DNA of 60,925 nucleotides from an uncultured Campylobacter sp. (GTDB lineage Bacteria > Campylobacterota > Campylobacteria > Campylobacterales > Campylobacteraceae), in NCBI RefSeq assembly GCF_938041645.1, contig NZ_CALIST010000010.1, forward strand, positions 1 through 60,925, read 5' to 3'. The translations under genes were made by a program, and so were the position numbers. Under the pieces are notes generated by a model that was not told where the DNA came from, did not search any database, and was given only the letters and a program-made list of their open reading frames with translations. Shown in pieces: positions 25,632 through 34,768 of this stretch. Numbering within the stretch: the first letter of the stretch is position 1; each line of letters opens with the position of its first letter.

Positions 25632-26038
25632 TTAATTCGAACGCGGTGCATCTGGTATTGCCAGACGATTTTTGGATCTGCTCAAGAAAATAGCGTCATG
25701 AGCATGTCTTAGATTAACAGCTTCAACACTATTTTCATCGGCTGGAACTTTCTCTTTATATTTTTCTATGATAGCCTTAGCTTCGTCCAAGTGCTCCATA
25801 TAATACTTAACCGAATACGCCATACCCTTTTCCTCTACGACCGTTTTGGCATTCACGCAATTCTTATACGAGTTGCTGCCATCTTTAAGAGTGTTGAAAT
25901 CACACTTTGCCAAAACCTCTTTGGCTTCGTCCAGATGTGCGTCGTAATACTCCTTGGTCTTTACCTCGGTATCATCGCCGCAACCAACTAAAAAAGCAGC
26001 TAACACCCCCCCCAGAGGAACATCTTAGGATTTTTCAT
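25632..26038 (-). CDS. EexN-family lipoprotein, phase-variable, OFF in this copy
   Basis: The mature part, VGCGDDTEVKTKEYYDAHLD and EAKEVLAKCDFN, with later NCVNAK, is the EexN (plasmid entry exclusion) lipoprotein pattern; EAK..I..Y repeats once. A good start (AAGGAG, then ATG at 26038) gives MKNPKMFLW, but after eight G residues the frame runs into TAG. With nine Gs the same start would read MKNPKMFLWGGVLAAFLVGC, a textbook lipoprotein signal with lipobox LVGC. In this copy only an internal GTG at 26006 without a Shine-Dalgarno gives the in-frame protein. Role in EexN relatives: surface exclusion. Here, away from conjugation genes, the function is unknown. Confidence 0.8.
26006..26013 (-). 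repeat. G8 contingency tract
   Basis: Eight consecutive G on the coding (minus) strand inside the signal-peptide codons of the EexN-like lipoprotein gene. G8 is out of frame, G9 in frame. Confidence 0.85.
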
Positions 26039-26399
26039 TTCATTCTCCTTGTTTGAAATTTATCGATATTTTACTATCCGTTTACTTTAAAAAATTTGAA
26101 TTGCGCGCGCACGCGCCGTTTTAACGCGATTAGTTAAAATTCCGTTTTTAAAATTTACTCGCGCGACGGAATGCGACGTTTTACGTGGTGCCGCAAGATG
26201 GAGACCAAACGCGCGCAGTGTAAAAGGACGGCAAAGCAAAAAACTACGAGACGCAAAAGGGCGGCGTAGCAAAACAGCGCGAACGCTTAAAATCGCTCTG
26301 ACGTGTCCGTAGTAGGCGTCTAAACCGCACTTGTAGCGAAACGATGGCAGGGCAAAACGTAACGCGGCAAAATCGCTCGCGCCGCTACTGCAACAGACG
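26039..26399. other. intergenic, no gene seen
   Basis: About 360 bases with no ORF that has both a start signal and protein-like composition. Repeated CAAAA/GGCG words but no defined repeat. Confidence 0.5.
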
Positions 26400-26705
26400 C
26401 TACTGTAGCACCTTTTTTAGCGCCAGCGCAAATAGCACGACATAAAGGACGAGCAGCCATTTTTTCTGCGTTTCGCGCCTTGCGTGGTGAGCTTGAGAGG
26501 TGCCGAAATACACGCCCAAAAGCCCGCCCACGGCTAGCAGCGCGCCGGCTAGCTGCTCGCCGCTTGCAAGCGAAAATTTTCTAAGCTTCATCTGCTTTTG
26601 CTCGTCGTTATCGCCTGCGTAAAATGCGTGATCACCCATTATTAGGACATTTTCGCCGATATCGCGAAGTCTGTTTTGAAGCCTACTTTGCCATAAAATT
26701 TTCAT
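26400..26705 (-). CDS. hypothetical small membrane protein
   Basis: 101 aa from the ATG at 26705, which has AAGGAG ten bases upstream. The N-terminal 45 residues are soluble (RLQNRLRDIGENVLIMGDHA). Two hydrophobic helices follow at about 50-65 and 82-98, separated by HHARRETQKK. No family recognised. The frame opens 11 codons earlier but without a start signal. Confidence 0.6.
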   Translation of the reverse strand: MKILWQSRLQNRLRDIGENVLIMGDHAFYAGDNDEQKQMKLRKFSLASGEQLAGALLAVGGLLGVYFGTSQAHHARRETQKKWLLVLYVVLFALALKKVLQ

Positions 26706-26971
26706 CGGTCGCTCCTTCTGTATGCGCGTAAAGAACACAGCGCGATTTATCGATTTTAATTTGCGCTAGCGGTTTTATCGACGTGCATGCTAATACTTGA
26801 ATTATTGCTTTTAAATTTACACTATTTGCGCGGCGCTCGGTACCTATCAAATCGGCATCTGAGCCGTGCCTTGCAGGCAAATTTATCCGCACAGAGTTTT
26901 GACCGGGCTAGAAATAAATTTAACCGCGCGCTGTTTGAGCGAAACCGTAAAATTAGCCTCGCAAATTTAGA

Positions 26972-27172
26972 TCATTTTTTCGGTTTATTTTCTTTGGTAT
27001 AGTCCACGGCGATGCGCTGGCAGGCGATTTTATCGTTCTTTTCGAGGCATAAAGTCTCCAGCTCCTCGCGGCTGAAATTTTTATAATCTTTGATCGTCTT
27101 TTTACCGCCGTCGCCCATCACGAAGTATATGAGAGCCGCTAAAATCGCCATCGCAGCGATTAATCTAAGCAT
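26972..27172 (-). CDS. hypothetical 66-aa single-helix membrane protein
   Basis: An N-terminal helix (LRLIAAMAILAALIYFVMG) is followed by a charged tail with two cysteines (LETLCLEKNDKIACQR). TTAGGAGGC just upstream of the ATG is a strong Shine-Dalgarno. The helix may be an uncleaved anchor, with the Cys-containing tail in the periplasm or cytoplasm. No family recognised. Confidence 0.65.
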   Translation of the reverse strand: MLRLIAAMAILAALIYFVMGDGGKKTIKDYKNFSREELETLCLEKNDKIACQRIAVDYTKENKPKK

Positions 27173-27293
27173 AATTGCCTCCTAAATTTCATAGATTTTT
27201 CGCCAAATGTGCGAGCGAATTCGGCGCGTATCTGTTTAAATAGGCAGTCAAATTCTATGCCGTTCGGATTTTGCGAGCAGCGCATTTTTAAAT

Positions 27294-27904
27294 TTAAAGC
27301 AAATTAATCTGCTTCGGAAAGTACCTATCCAGCGTCTGCACTACCTGCTCTAACCAGACCTTTCGCTCAGCTTCGTCGCTATCTGCGACCACTCTAAACA
27401 TCAGCCGCTCAAAGGTTTTCACGCCGCAAAAATCAAAAATGCAGCTTTTCCAAATTTTTTCCAGCGGATCGCCGAATATCTTGTTTTCTCTGGCCTCGGG
27501 GGTGTTGGAGGTGTTGAAAACTACGGCGGCTTTAGCCTTTAAAAGTCCTATCGGAAGCCCGCCGCCGTTATCGCCCGGCGCAAAATCGTAGGCTACTCTC
27601 TGCCTTAGCACACGGTCAATCCAGCCCTTGAGGATGGCGGGCGGCTCGCCCCACCAGTTCGGATGGACAATCACGATACCATGGGCGTTTGCTATGTCTT
27701 TTTGATGCGCCTTTAACAGCTCGTCGTCGCTTTCATCGCTCACGAGCTCAGCGCCGCTAAGGATCGGATTAAATTTCTCCTTATATAGATCGTGAAATTT
27801 AACCTCGTAGCCGCTATTTTGCAGCTTTTCTACCGCTACGTTTGCAATAGTCGCTTTAGGCTTATCTCGTAAGGATGTGCCAGGATAACAGAAATTTGCT
27901 CCAT
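27294..27904 (-). pseudogene. NAD(P)H oxidoreductase (KefF/YwrO-like flavodoxin fold), frameshifted
   Basis: From the ATG at 27904 the frame reads MEQISVILAHPYE and then stops. The continuation in another frame reads DKPKATIANVAVEKLQNSG, GYEVKFHDLYKEKFNPIL, then IVIVHPNWWGEPPAILKG, DRVLRQRVAYDF, the classic NAD(P)H dehydrogenase (quinone) family. The break is around 27863-27868 and a single added base would restore one ORF of about 203 aa, normal for the family. An ATG-initiated fragment of 149 aa begins at 27743 but lacks the first beta strand and FMN loop. It is a recent inactivation or a sequencing error. Confidence 0.75.
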
Positions 27905-27927
27905 TTTTTTTGCTTTATTTCATATTG

Positions 27928-29631
27928 CTATTCAATTTCTAATTTTTTTATAATTTCTCTAGAGAATTTTGCATATTGACTTGATGTATATGGAAAATTA
28001 TCTTTTGAAAAATCGAAATCTAACTTACTTAAAAGGTTATCATAAAATTCAAAATCTTTAATTCCATATTTATCAATAAGTGCAAGATAACTCATAATAA
28101 ACCCATTTATAGATATTACAGATAATATCTTAGATTGAGGATCATGCCATTCGCTCTTGAAATGCTTCTTTATTGCCTTAAAATATATTGAAATTTTTTC
28201 TACGCAAAATTCCTTATATTTATTCAAGGATGCATCATCCATTTTTTTTAGTGCCTCTTTATCGCCATCCCAGTGAAAGAATAGATTTTTTCTACCATCT
28301 TTGGGATCTAAAGTTATTAAATAACGCAACGCAAATTTGATTATTGATGCAATTTTAATTTTGTTTTCATCCAATAATGACATTTCAAATTTATTTAGAA
28401 AAATACTCTTTTTATTTAGGAGATCAATGATTGACCTAGATAAACCAAAATCTGAAATAGGATCTTTAACCATTTGAATATGTAATAATACATCTTGAGA
28501 TACCGGTTTAGCATTGGAATTAATATCTAAAAATATTTCACTCTGTATCTTTATTTTTTTAGTATCCGACATACCTTTTGGAAAAATAAGACCCGTAACT
28601 AATAAGTGTAACTCTTTTCTTAACTGTGATATTTTAGGCTCATCACTATCTGTTTCTAAACCTTCATAATGAGCATAAATACGATGTTGTCCATCAATAA
28701 TACATATACTATTCATACAATTTGGGATAAGCATAGTGCATACGTCATGCTTATTGATTTCATCAATATTAATAGGTATATTATCTTTTTTGAAAGAAAT
28801 ATCTTCAGGCAAAGCTACAATAATATTATTATAAAAAGCTTCTTTATTTGTTACTAAAAATTTTCTTATACTGTTAATTCTTTTATCCTGAATTAGACGT
28901 TGATAAAGCAAAGAAGAATCTTCCCAGTTATCTTTTCTTAAGACATAAGAGTTTTTTATTAATGTTTCTGCAGATATCATGAAAGACACTATTCTTACAT
29001 TATCTTTAATGCCAGTAAAAGATTTAGGAGTAATTATCGTAGTTTTTATCTCTTTCGGACTGCTTTCTGCAGTAATAATACCTATATCATCATCATTTAG
29101 CCCCAAGAACCTAAAAATTTCATACCTGGCCGACTTTTTTATACATTTTGACATTTTAGATAAATACATTAAAGCATTATGGTCAACGAATTTTATCAAT
29201 GGGTATAATTTATAATCATCATCGCTAAAATCAAGTTTTTCTTGGGAAAAATATAAAAACTTGATTTTATATCTATCTAATGAATATTGTTTAATAAATG
29301 AATCTTGAAAATTATCATATAACCATTGGTAAAAGTTTGTTAAATTTTTATTTATTTCTACAAATCCTTCATGCTTTTTTCTAACATGATCTTTAATATT
29401 GTCTGTTTTTGTTACAGTATCCTCACAAATCAAAATTATATTCTCATAAATAAATATAAAATCTAATTCTACGGTTCTATGCCCTATTTTAAAGTGTTTA
29501 TTTTGAGTGTTTAAATATTTAAAACCCGCCATAATAAAAGTATTCTTTATACCATTTCTAAAATTTCTAGATAATCTTGCCTTTTTTATTTCTTCCGGAG
29601 ATTTTTTTGATTTTCTAATACTTTTAGACAT
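27928..29631 (-). CDS. DGQHR-domain protein with nuclease-like N-terminus
   Basis: 567 aa, strongly AT-rich unlike its neighbours. The centre holds IDGQHRIYAHYEG (Asp313-Arg317), the DGQHR motif of a family that includes DndB-like proteins linked to DNA modification. Residues about 20-80 (FIMAGFKYL, then VELDFIFIYENIILICEDT) look like a degenerate PD-(D/E)XK fold with Asp57 and Glu70 as candidate active residues; that is inference. Its ATG directly follows the stop of the methyltransferase, so the two form an operon. A restriction or anti-foreign-DNA role together with the methyltransferase is the best guess. Confidence 0.7.
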   Translation of the reverse strand: MSKSIRKSKKSPEEIKKARLSRNFRNGIKNTFIMAGFKYLNTQNKHFKIGHRTVELDFIFIYENIILICEDTVTKTDNIKDHVRKKHEGFVEINKNLTNFYQWLYDNFQDSFIKQYSLDRYKIKFLYFSQEKLDFSDDDYKLYPLIKFVDHNALMYLSKMSKCIKKSARYEIFRFLGLNDDDIGIITAESSPKEIKTTIITPKSFTGIKDNVRIVSFMISAETLIKNSYVLRKDNWEDSSLLYQRLIQDKRINSIRKFLVTNKEAFYNNIIVALPEDISFKKDNIPINIDEINKHDVCTMLIPNCMNSICIIDGQHRIYAHYEGLETDSDEPKISQLRKELHLLVTGLIFPKGMSDTKKIKIQSEIFLDINSNAKPVSQDVLLHIQMVKDPISDFGLSRSIIDLLNKKSIFLNKFEMSLLDENKIKIASIIKFALRYLITLDPKDGRKNLFFHWDGDKEALKKMDDASLNKYKEFCVEKISIYFKAIKKHFKSEWHDPQSKILSVISINGFIMSYLALIDKYGIKDFEFYDNLLSKLDFDFSKDNFPYTSSQYAKFSREIIKKLEIE

Positions 29632-30558
29632 TTATGCTTGTCCTTCTCTAATTTTACGGAATTCTTCTGGCAACATCGCAACCGAACTATTTAAGTCAGG
29701 CTCCATAACCGGTACATCCTTTCTGACTTTTATAACCCCATCAATAGCTTCCTGAATACGCGTTTTGGCAATATTAAAGTATTCTTTTTGTATCTCTGCC
29801 CCCACAAAGCACCTCTGCTCTAGTATGGATGCTACACCTGATGTTCCAGAACCCATAAACGGATCCAAAACTATTCCATTGATGGGTGTCAATGCTTTAA
29901 TTAACCTTTGTGGAATAGCAATTGGGAATTGGCATGGATGCTTTGTTTTTTCTATATGGTTGGCCTTAACATTTGGTATATCCCACACATCCGATGGGTT
30001 CTTACCCAAAGGGTTACCGCTAAATTCCCCTTTATTCTCTCCTTTATATGAACGTTTGCCTGGGTATTTTTGTGGTATACGTATATTGTCTAAATTAAAA
30101 TTATATTCTTTGCCTTTTGTAAACCATAGTATTGTTTCATGTCTTCCACTAAAACGTTTTGAACTATTTAGCCCATGTCCAAAAGTCCAAATTAATCTAT
30201 TTCTTAGTAGGAGCGGATATTCTAAACTACGGTTATTTTCACTAAATATCTGATAAACATAATAATCCAAAGGAATAACCTCTGATTTGCTAATATGATA
30301 ACCGGTTTGCCAACATAGACTTCCTCCTTTTTTTAATACACGATAAATGTCACCAAATATAGATGACTGTTGTTTTTTAAAAGTTTCAATATCGTCGTGC
30401 AAATTCTCATACGCTTTATTCATACAATATGGGGGGGAAGTTATAATTAAATCGCAAAATTCATCTGGTATATTCTTAAGTAATTTAATACAATCCCCAT
30501 TAAATATTGTTATACTATTATTTTCATTAAATTTTTCAGCAATTTTTATATTTTCCAA
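29632..30558 (-). CDS. DNA methyltransferase, beta class, probably N4-cytosine
   Basis: 308 aa, TTG start. Motif IV is SPPY (residues 41-44, TSPPYCMNKAYEN) near the N-terminus and motif I is DPFMGSGTSGVA near the C-terminus, the IV-to-I order of beta-class enzymes. Ser in SPPY favours N4-cytosine over N6-adenine. The SPPY codons contain seven consecutive C, a possible slippage tract. It is AT-rich like its partner gene and sits 36 bases after guaA, so the module looks inserted between guaA and the next chromosomal gene. Target sequence unknown. Confidence 0.85.
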   Translation of the reverse strand: MENIKIAEKFNENNSITIFNGDCIKLLKNIPDEFCDLIITSPPYCMNKAYENLHDDIETFKKQQSSIFGDIYRVLKKGGSLCWQTGYHISKSEVIPLDYYVYQIFSENNRSLEYPLLLRNRLIWTFGHGLNSSKRFSGRHETILWFTKGKEYNFNLDNIRIPQKYPGKRSYKGENKGEFSGNPLGKNPSDVWDIPNVKANHIEKTKHPCQFPIAIPQRLIKALTPINGIVLDPFMGSGTSGVASILEQRCFVGAEIQKEYFNIAKTRIQEAIDGVIKVRKDVPVMEPDLNSSVAMLPEEFRKIREGQA

Positions 30559-30594
30559 AGTTCGTCAACCCCTATAAAAATAATTAAAATATTC

Positions 30595-32130
30595 TCACTC
30601 CCACTCTATCGTTGCGGGCGGTTTGCTCGAGATGTCGTAAACTACGCGGTTGATGCCGTCCACTTCGTTTATAATGCGGCGAGAGACGTTTTCTAGCAGG
30701 TCGTACGGCAGGCGCGAGAAGCTGGCTGTCATACCGTCGCTAGCGTCCACTACGCGTATGCACACGGCGTTTTCGTAGGTGCGGTTATCGCCCATGACGC
30801 CGACGGAGTGCACGTTTAGCAGTACGCAAAACGCCTGCCACGTTTTGTTATACCAGCCGCTTGATTTTAGCTCGTCGCGTAGGATCACGTCGGCTTTGCG
30901 CAGTAGCTCGAGGCTCGGCGTATTTACCTCGCCCATTATGCGGATCGCAAGGCCAGGTCCCGGGAATGGATGGCGGAAAACTACTTCGCGCGAAAGACCT
31001 AGCTCAAGCCCCAGCTGGCGCACTTCGTCTTTAAAAATTTCGCGCAGAGGCTCGATTAGTTCAAATTTCATATCTTTTGGCAGACCGCCTACGTTGTGAT
31101 GGCTTTTGATCGTCTTGCTCGAGCCTGCGACCGAGCTTTCGATGATGTCGGTATAGAGCGTGCCCTGGGCTAGAAATTTTACGTTTTTGTATTTTGCCGC
31201 CTCTTTGCTGAAAACCTCGATAAAGGTCGCGCCGATGATTTTGCGTTTTTGCTCGGGATCGATCACCCCTTTTAGCCTGCTTAAAAATAGCTCGCTAGCA
31301 TCGACTACGTCTAAGCTCACGCCGAGTTTGAGCCTAAACATCTCCTCTACCGCCTTGCGCTCGCCAGTGCGGAGTAGTCCGTTATCGACAAAAACCGCTA
31401 TCAGGCTCTGCGGCACTGCGTGCGCCAAAAGCGCCGCTACGACCGAGCTGTCCACGCCGCCGCTTACCGCGCAAAGCACTTTGGCGCTACCTACGCGCTC
31501 TTTTATTTTGATCATCTGCTCTTTGGCGAAGCTGCCCATATTCCAAGTGCTGGTTATTCCGCAGATCTCTTTGGCAAAATTTTTTAAAATTCTATCTCCG
31601 AACTCGCTGTGGCAGACCTCCGGGTGAAATTGCAGCGCGTAAATTTTACGGATCTCGTCGCCGAATACGCACCACTCACTCTCGTCCGAGCTTGCCATCA
31701 CCTCAAAGCCCTCCGGCAGGCTTTCGACCTTGTCTGAGTGACTCATCCAGACAGTAGAGTTATCCTCCACGCCGCCGAATAGCTTGCTAGCGCGAAGCAG
31801 CTTTAAAGAAGCTTTGCCATACTCTTTTTTACCCGCAGGCACGACGCTGGCGCCAAATTTATGCGCGATGAGCTGCATGCCGTAGCAGATACCTAAAATA
31901 GGAATTCCAAGCTCAAAAATTTCATTGTCGCAAAAATACGCATCTTTGGCGTAAACGCTAGCGGGTCCGCCGCTTAAAATAAGGCCTTTGGGGTTTTTTG
32001 CTTTTATCTTATCGATCGGTGCGTCGTATGCGATCAGCTCGGTGTAAACGCCTTGTTCGCGCAAGCGCCTAGCGATCAGCTGGGTGTATTGGGAGCCGAA
32101 ATCCAGCACTAAAATATCTGCCGTTTGCAT
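30595..32130 (-). CDS. guaA: GMP synthase (glutamine-hydrolysing)
   Basis: 511 aa. The glutaminase half has ILGICYGMQLIAHKFGA with catalytic Cys82 and LQFHPEV. The ATP pyrophosphatase half has the P-loop AVSGGVDSSVVAALL. The C-terminal dimer domain ends PPATIEWE*. It makes GMP from XMP. AAAGGA precedes the ATG. Syntenic with C. jejuni Cj1248 near uvrC. Confidence 0.97.
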   Translation of the reverse strand: MQTADILVLDFGSQYTQLIARRLREQGVYTELIAYDAPIDKIKAKNPKGLILSGGPASVYAKDAYFCDNEIFELGIPILGICYGMQLIAHKFGASVVPAGKKEYGKASLKLLRASKLFGGVEDNSTVWMSHSDKVESLPEGFEVMASSDESEWCVFGDEIRKIYALQFHPEVCHSEFGDRILKNFAKEICGITSTWNMGSFAKEQMIKIKERVGSAKVLCAVSGGVDSSVVAALLAHAVPQSLIAVFVDNGLLRTGERKAVEEMFRLKLGVSLDVVDASELFLSRLKGVIDPEQKRKIIGATFIEVFSKEAAKYKNVKFLAQGTLYTDIIESSVAGSSKTIKSHHNVGGLPKDMKFELIEPLREIFKDEVRQLGLELGLSREVVFRHPFPGPGLAIRIMGEVNTPSLELLRKADVILRDELKSSGWYNKTWQAFCVLLNVHSVGVMGDNRTYENAVCIRVVDASDGMTASFSRLPYDLLENVSRRIINEVDGINRVVYDISSKPPATIEWE

Positions 32131-32184
32131 GAAATTCCTTTGTAAAAATTTTTAAAAGTATAACAAAGCAAAGCTAAAAGTAGG

Positions 32185-32382
32185 CTATTTATTGCGTAAA
32201 ATTCTAACGCTTCCTCTACCATCGCTCGTATTATTGGCGTCCGTATTTTGGGCAGTAGCGCTAGGGCTCTGCTCGTCTTCTGAGTAAAACGGCGGCGCTT
32301 TGTATCCGCAGCCGCTAAGCAAAACTAAGATAAAAAATGCTAAAATCCGCTTATGGAAAATGCAAGAGAAATAATAGCTCAT
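32185..32382 (-). CDS. small lipoprotein, LptM-like
   Basis: 65 aa. A basic N-terminus and helix (KRILAFFILVLLSGC) end in the lipobox LSGC, then GYKAPPFYSEDE. GCGYKAPP is close to the GCGxKGPLY start of LptM/YifL-type small lipoproteins that assist the LPS translocon. The rest is a disordered Ser/Thr/Asn tail. The called start overlaps the divergent DUF721-like gene by 30 bases, so the true start is uncertain. Confidence 0.6.
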   Translation of the reverse strand: MSYYFSCIFHKRILAFFILVLLSGCGYKAPPFYSEDEQSPSATAQNTDANNTSDGRGSVRILRNK

Positions 32383-32820
32383 ATCAGAAAAGATCCTTTA
32401 TATGCCAAGATGCGAGAAAGAGGCGAGTTCTTGGCGATTTTGCCGCTTAGTTGGCAAAGGCTGATCGCCTTCATCTACGTCAAAGATGGCATTTTGATGA
32501 TAGCCGCGAAGCACCCGGCTGGGCTTTGCGAACTAAAACGCGATAGTAATATAAATTTAATAAAAGACGTATTAAAGCGATTCGTAGCCGCTAGAGAGAC
32601 GGCGGAGCTTTGCGGCGTGCGCGATATAAAATTTTTCGTCGCAGATAGAATAATGAGCAGAAGAAGGGCGCAAATTTATAAAGCTCATTTGCGTCCGGGC
32701 GGCAAAATTTTATCTTCAGAGCGTGCAAAAGGAGAGTTTGAAAACAAAATCCAAGATCCGCAAATTTATAAAATTTTTGAAGAGATAAGAGGGCTGATCC
32801 TTGCTAATAGAGGAGATTAA
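32353..32820 (+). CDS. DUF721 / DciA-like protein
   Basis: 155 aa. LAILPLSWQRLIAFIYVKDG, ILMIAAKHPAGLCEL and GVRDIKFFVADRI follow the DUF721 layout (P-x-x-W, a short beta sheet of L-x-I-x-x-x, then a final strand). DciA proteins of this fold load the replicative helicase in many bacteria, but that role is unproven for this divergent member. It overlaps uvrC by 20 bases, as the corresponding gene neighbours uvrC in C. jejuni (Cj1247-Cj1246). Confidence 0.65.
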   Translation: MENAREIIAHIRKDPLYAKMRERGEFLAILPLSWQRLIAFIYVKDGILMIAAKHPAGLCELKRDSNINLIKDVLKRFVAARETAELCGVRDIKFFVADRIMSRRRAQIYKAHLRPGGKILSSERAKGEFENKIQDPQIYKIFEEIRGLILANRGD

Positions 32821-34603
32821 GAGCCTGCCTGCCGCGCCGGGCGTGTATCAATACTTTGACGCCGCGGGCAAGCTGCTATACGTTGGCAAGGCAAAAATTT
32901 TAAAAAATCGCGTCAAAAGCTACTTTTCTTTCACGCCCGCTCTCGCTCCGAGCCCTCGCCTAAGCGCGCGCATCGCCAAGATGATAAGCGAGGCGGCGCA
33001 TTTAGAATACATCGTAACGCCCAGCGAGAGCGACGCGCTGATACTAGAAAATTCCTTCATCAAGCAGCTTAAGCCCAAGTACAACATCCTGCTGCGCGAC
33101 GATAAAACCTATCCTTATATATATGTAAATTTAGACGACGATTTCCCGCGCTTTGAGATCACGCGAAAGATCATAAAGGGCAGAAACATCAGATACTTCG
33201 GCCCCTATTTTCACGGCGCGAAGGAAATTTTACAGACGCTTTACATGCAGTTTCCGCTCGTGCAGAAGAAAAATTGCGTCAAGGGCAAAAAGGCCTGTTT
33301 GTTCCACCAGATCGGGCGCTGCGCCGCTCCGTGCGAGGATAAAATTTCAAAGCAAGATTACGCTCGTATCGTGCAGAGCGCGCTTGCCGCCCTAAAAAAT
33401 CCGCAAAAGATGGTGCCGCAGCTTTTGGAGCGGATGGCACGGCTCGCGCAGAGCGAAAATTTCGAAGAAGCCGCGCAGATCCGCGATACGATCGAAATTT
33501 TAAAGCAGATGAACGTAAAGGTGGAGGTCGATCTGGCAAAACTCGATGATTTCGAGGTCTTTGCGATTGCTGCACGCGACGGGCTCGTCTGCGCCGTGCA
33601 TTTTAGCATACGCGAGGGTAAAATTTCAGCCTCAAGCTCGCATATAATCAACTGCAAAGCCCCGAGCGCCGATGATATCGCAAACGCCTACAAGCAGATG
33701 ATCTTAAGCGCTTTTCCTGCCGCAGCCCCCGTGGCGTGCGCTAAAATTTACGTTTACGACGAGTTTGACGATGCGGATCTGGTATGCGAAATTTTATCCA
33801 AGCGGCACGAAAGAGCCTTTAAAATTTACGCGCCTAAAATTGGTGAGAAGCGTAAAATTTGCGAGATTGCATACCAAAACTGCGAGATCAATATCAAAAA
33901 ACATCTAAAAACGCACGATTACGCATTTTTACAGGAACTGAAGGATTATTTTGATCTTACGAATTTGCCCGTAAATATCGAAGTTTTCGACAATTCACAT
34001 ATGTTCGGCGCCGCGGCCGTGGGGGCTATGATAAGCTTTCAAGACGGCGAGTTTAACAAGCAAAACTACCGCCACAAGCACCTTAGCTCAAATAACGACT
34101 ACGATCAGATGCGCGAGTACCTAACTAGCCGCGCGCTTAAATTTGACGAGCTCGCAGCACCCGATCTGTGGCTCATCGACGGCGGAACGGCTCTGTTAAA
34201 CTTGGCGGAGGAAATAATCTGCAGCGTCGGGGCAAACATCGATATAATCGCTATCTCTAAAGAGAAAATCGACGCTAAAGCGCACCGCGCAAAGGGGGCT
34301 GCGAAAGATAAAATTTGCACGAAAGGCGGGATTTTTTCGCTGCCTACGGATGATAAAAAGTTGCAGTTTTTTCAGCGCCTGCGCGATGAGGCGCACCGCT
34401 TTGCGATCTCGTTTCACCAAAAGAGCAAACGCAAGCTCGATCTGCAAAGCTCAAAGCTGCTAAGCTTGGGCGTTAGCAAAGGAAGCCTGAAGAAGCTTTT
34501 GGACTTTTACGGCGATTTTGAGAGCATTTATGCGGCGAGCTTCGATGAGATCAGATCGCTTACGAATATCCAAACCGCGGAAAAAATTTTAAACAATCAT
34601 TAA
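32801..34603 (+). CDS. uvrC: excinuclease ABC subunit C
   Basis: 600 aa, TTG start inside the previous gene, giving MLIEEIKSLPAAPGVYQYFD. The GIY-YIG nuclease domain (about 10-95: GVYQYFD, LLYVGKAKILKNRV) makes the 3' incision. A UvrB-binding UVR motif lies near 200 (NFEEAAQIRDTIEILK). The C-terminal RNase H-like domain (IEVFDNSHMFGAAAVGAM, LWLIDGG) makes the 5' incision. The terminal helix-hairpin-helix region is short but present. Confidence 0.95.
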   Translation: MLIEEIKSLPAAPGVYQYFDAAGKLLYVGKAKILKNRVKSYFSFTPALAPSPRLSARIAKMISEAAHLEYIVTPSESDALILENSFIKQLKPKYNILLRDDKTYPYIYVNLDDDFPRFEITRKIIKGRNIRYFGPYFHGAKEILQTLYMQFPLVQKKNCVKGKKACLFHQIGRCAAPCEDKISKQDYARIVQSALAALKNPQKMVPQLLERMARLAQSENFEEAAQIRDTIEILKQMNVKVEVDLAKLDDFEVFAIAARDGLVCAVHFSIREGKISASSSHIINCKAPSADDIANAYKQMILSAFPAAAPVACAKIYVYDEFDDADLVCEILSKRHERAFKIYAPKIGEKRKICEIAYQNCEINIKKHLKTHDYAFLQELKDYFDLTNLPVNIEVFDNSHMFGAAAVGAMISFQDGEFNKQNYRHKHLSSNNDYDQMREYLTSRALKFDELAAPDLWLIDGGTALLNLAEEIICSVGANIDIIAISKEKIDAKAHRAKGAAKDKICTKGGIFSLPTDDKKLQFFQRLRDEAHRFAISFHQKSKRKLDLQSSKLLSLGVSKGSLKKLLDFYGDFESIYAASFDEIRSLTNIQTAEKILNNH

Positions 34604-34768
34604 CAAAAACCTAACGCAAAAAGCTATATTTAAAGATTTGTTTAGTAAAATCACCCATTAACTTTGCAGGACGGCTAAATCGTCTCCGCCTAGCGTGACG
34701 GAAGCGACTTCGTTTCTCCGGTTGAATAAAATTTAACGTCGCGTAAGCTGCGCTTTGAAGGATTTTGT

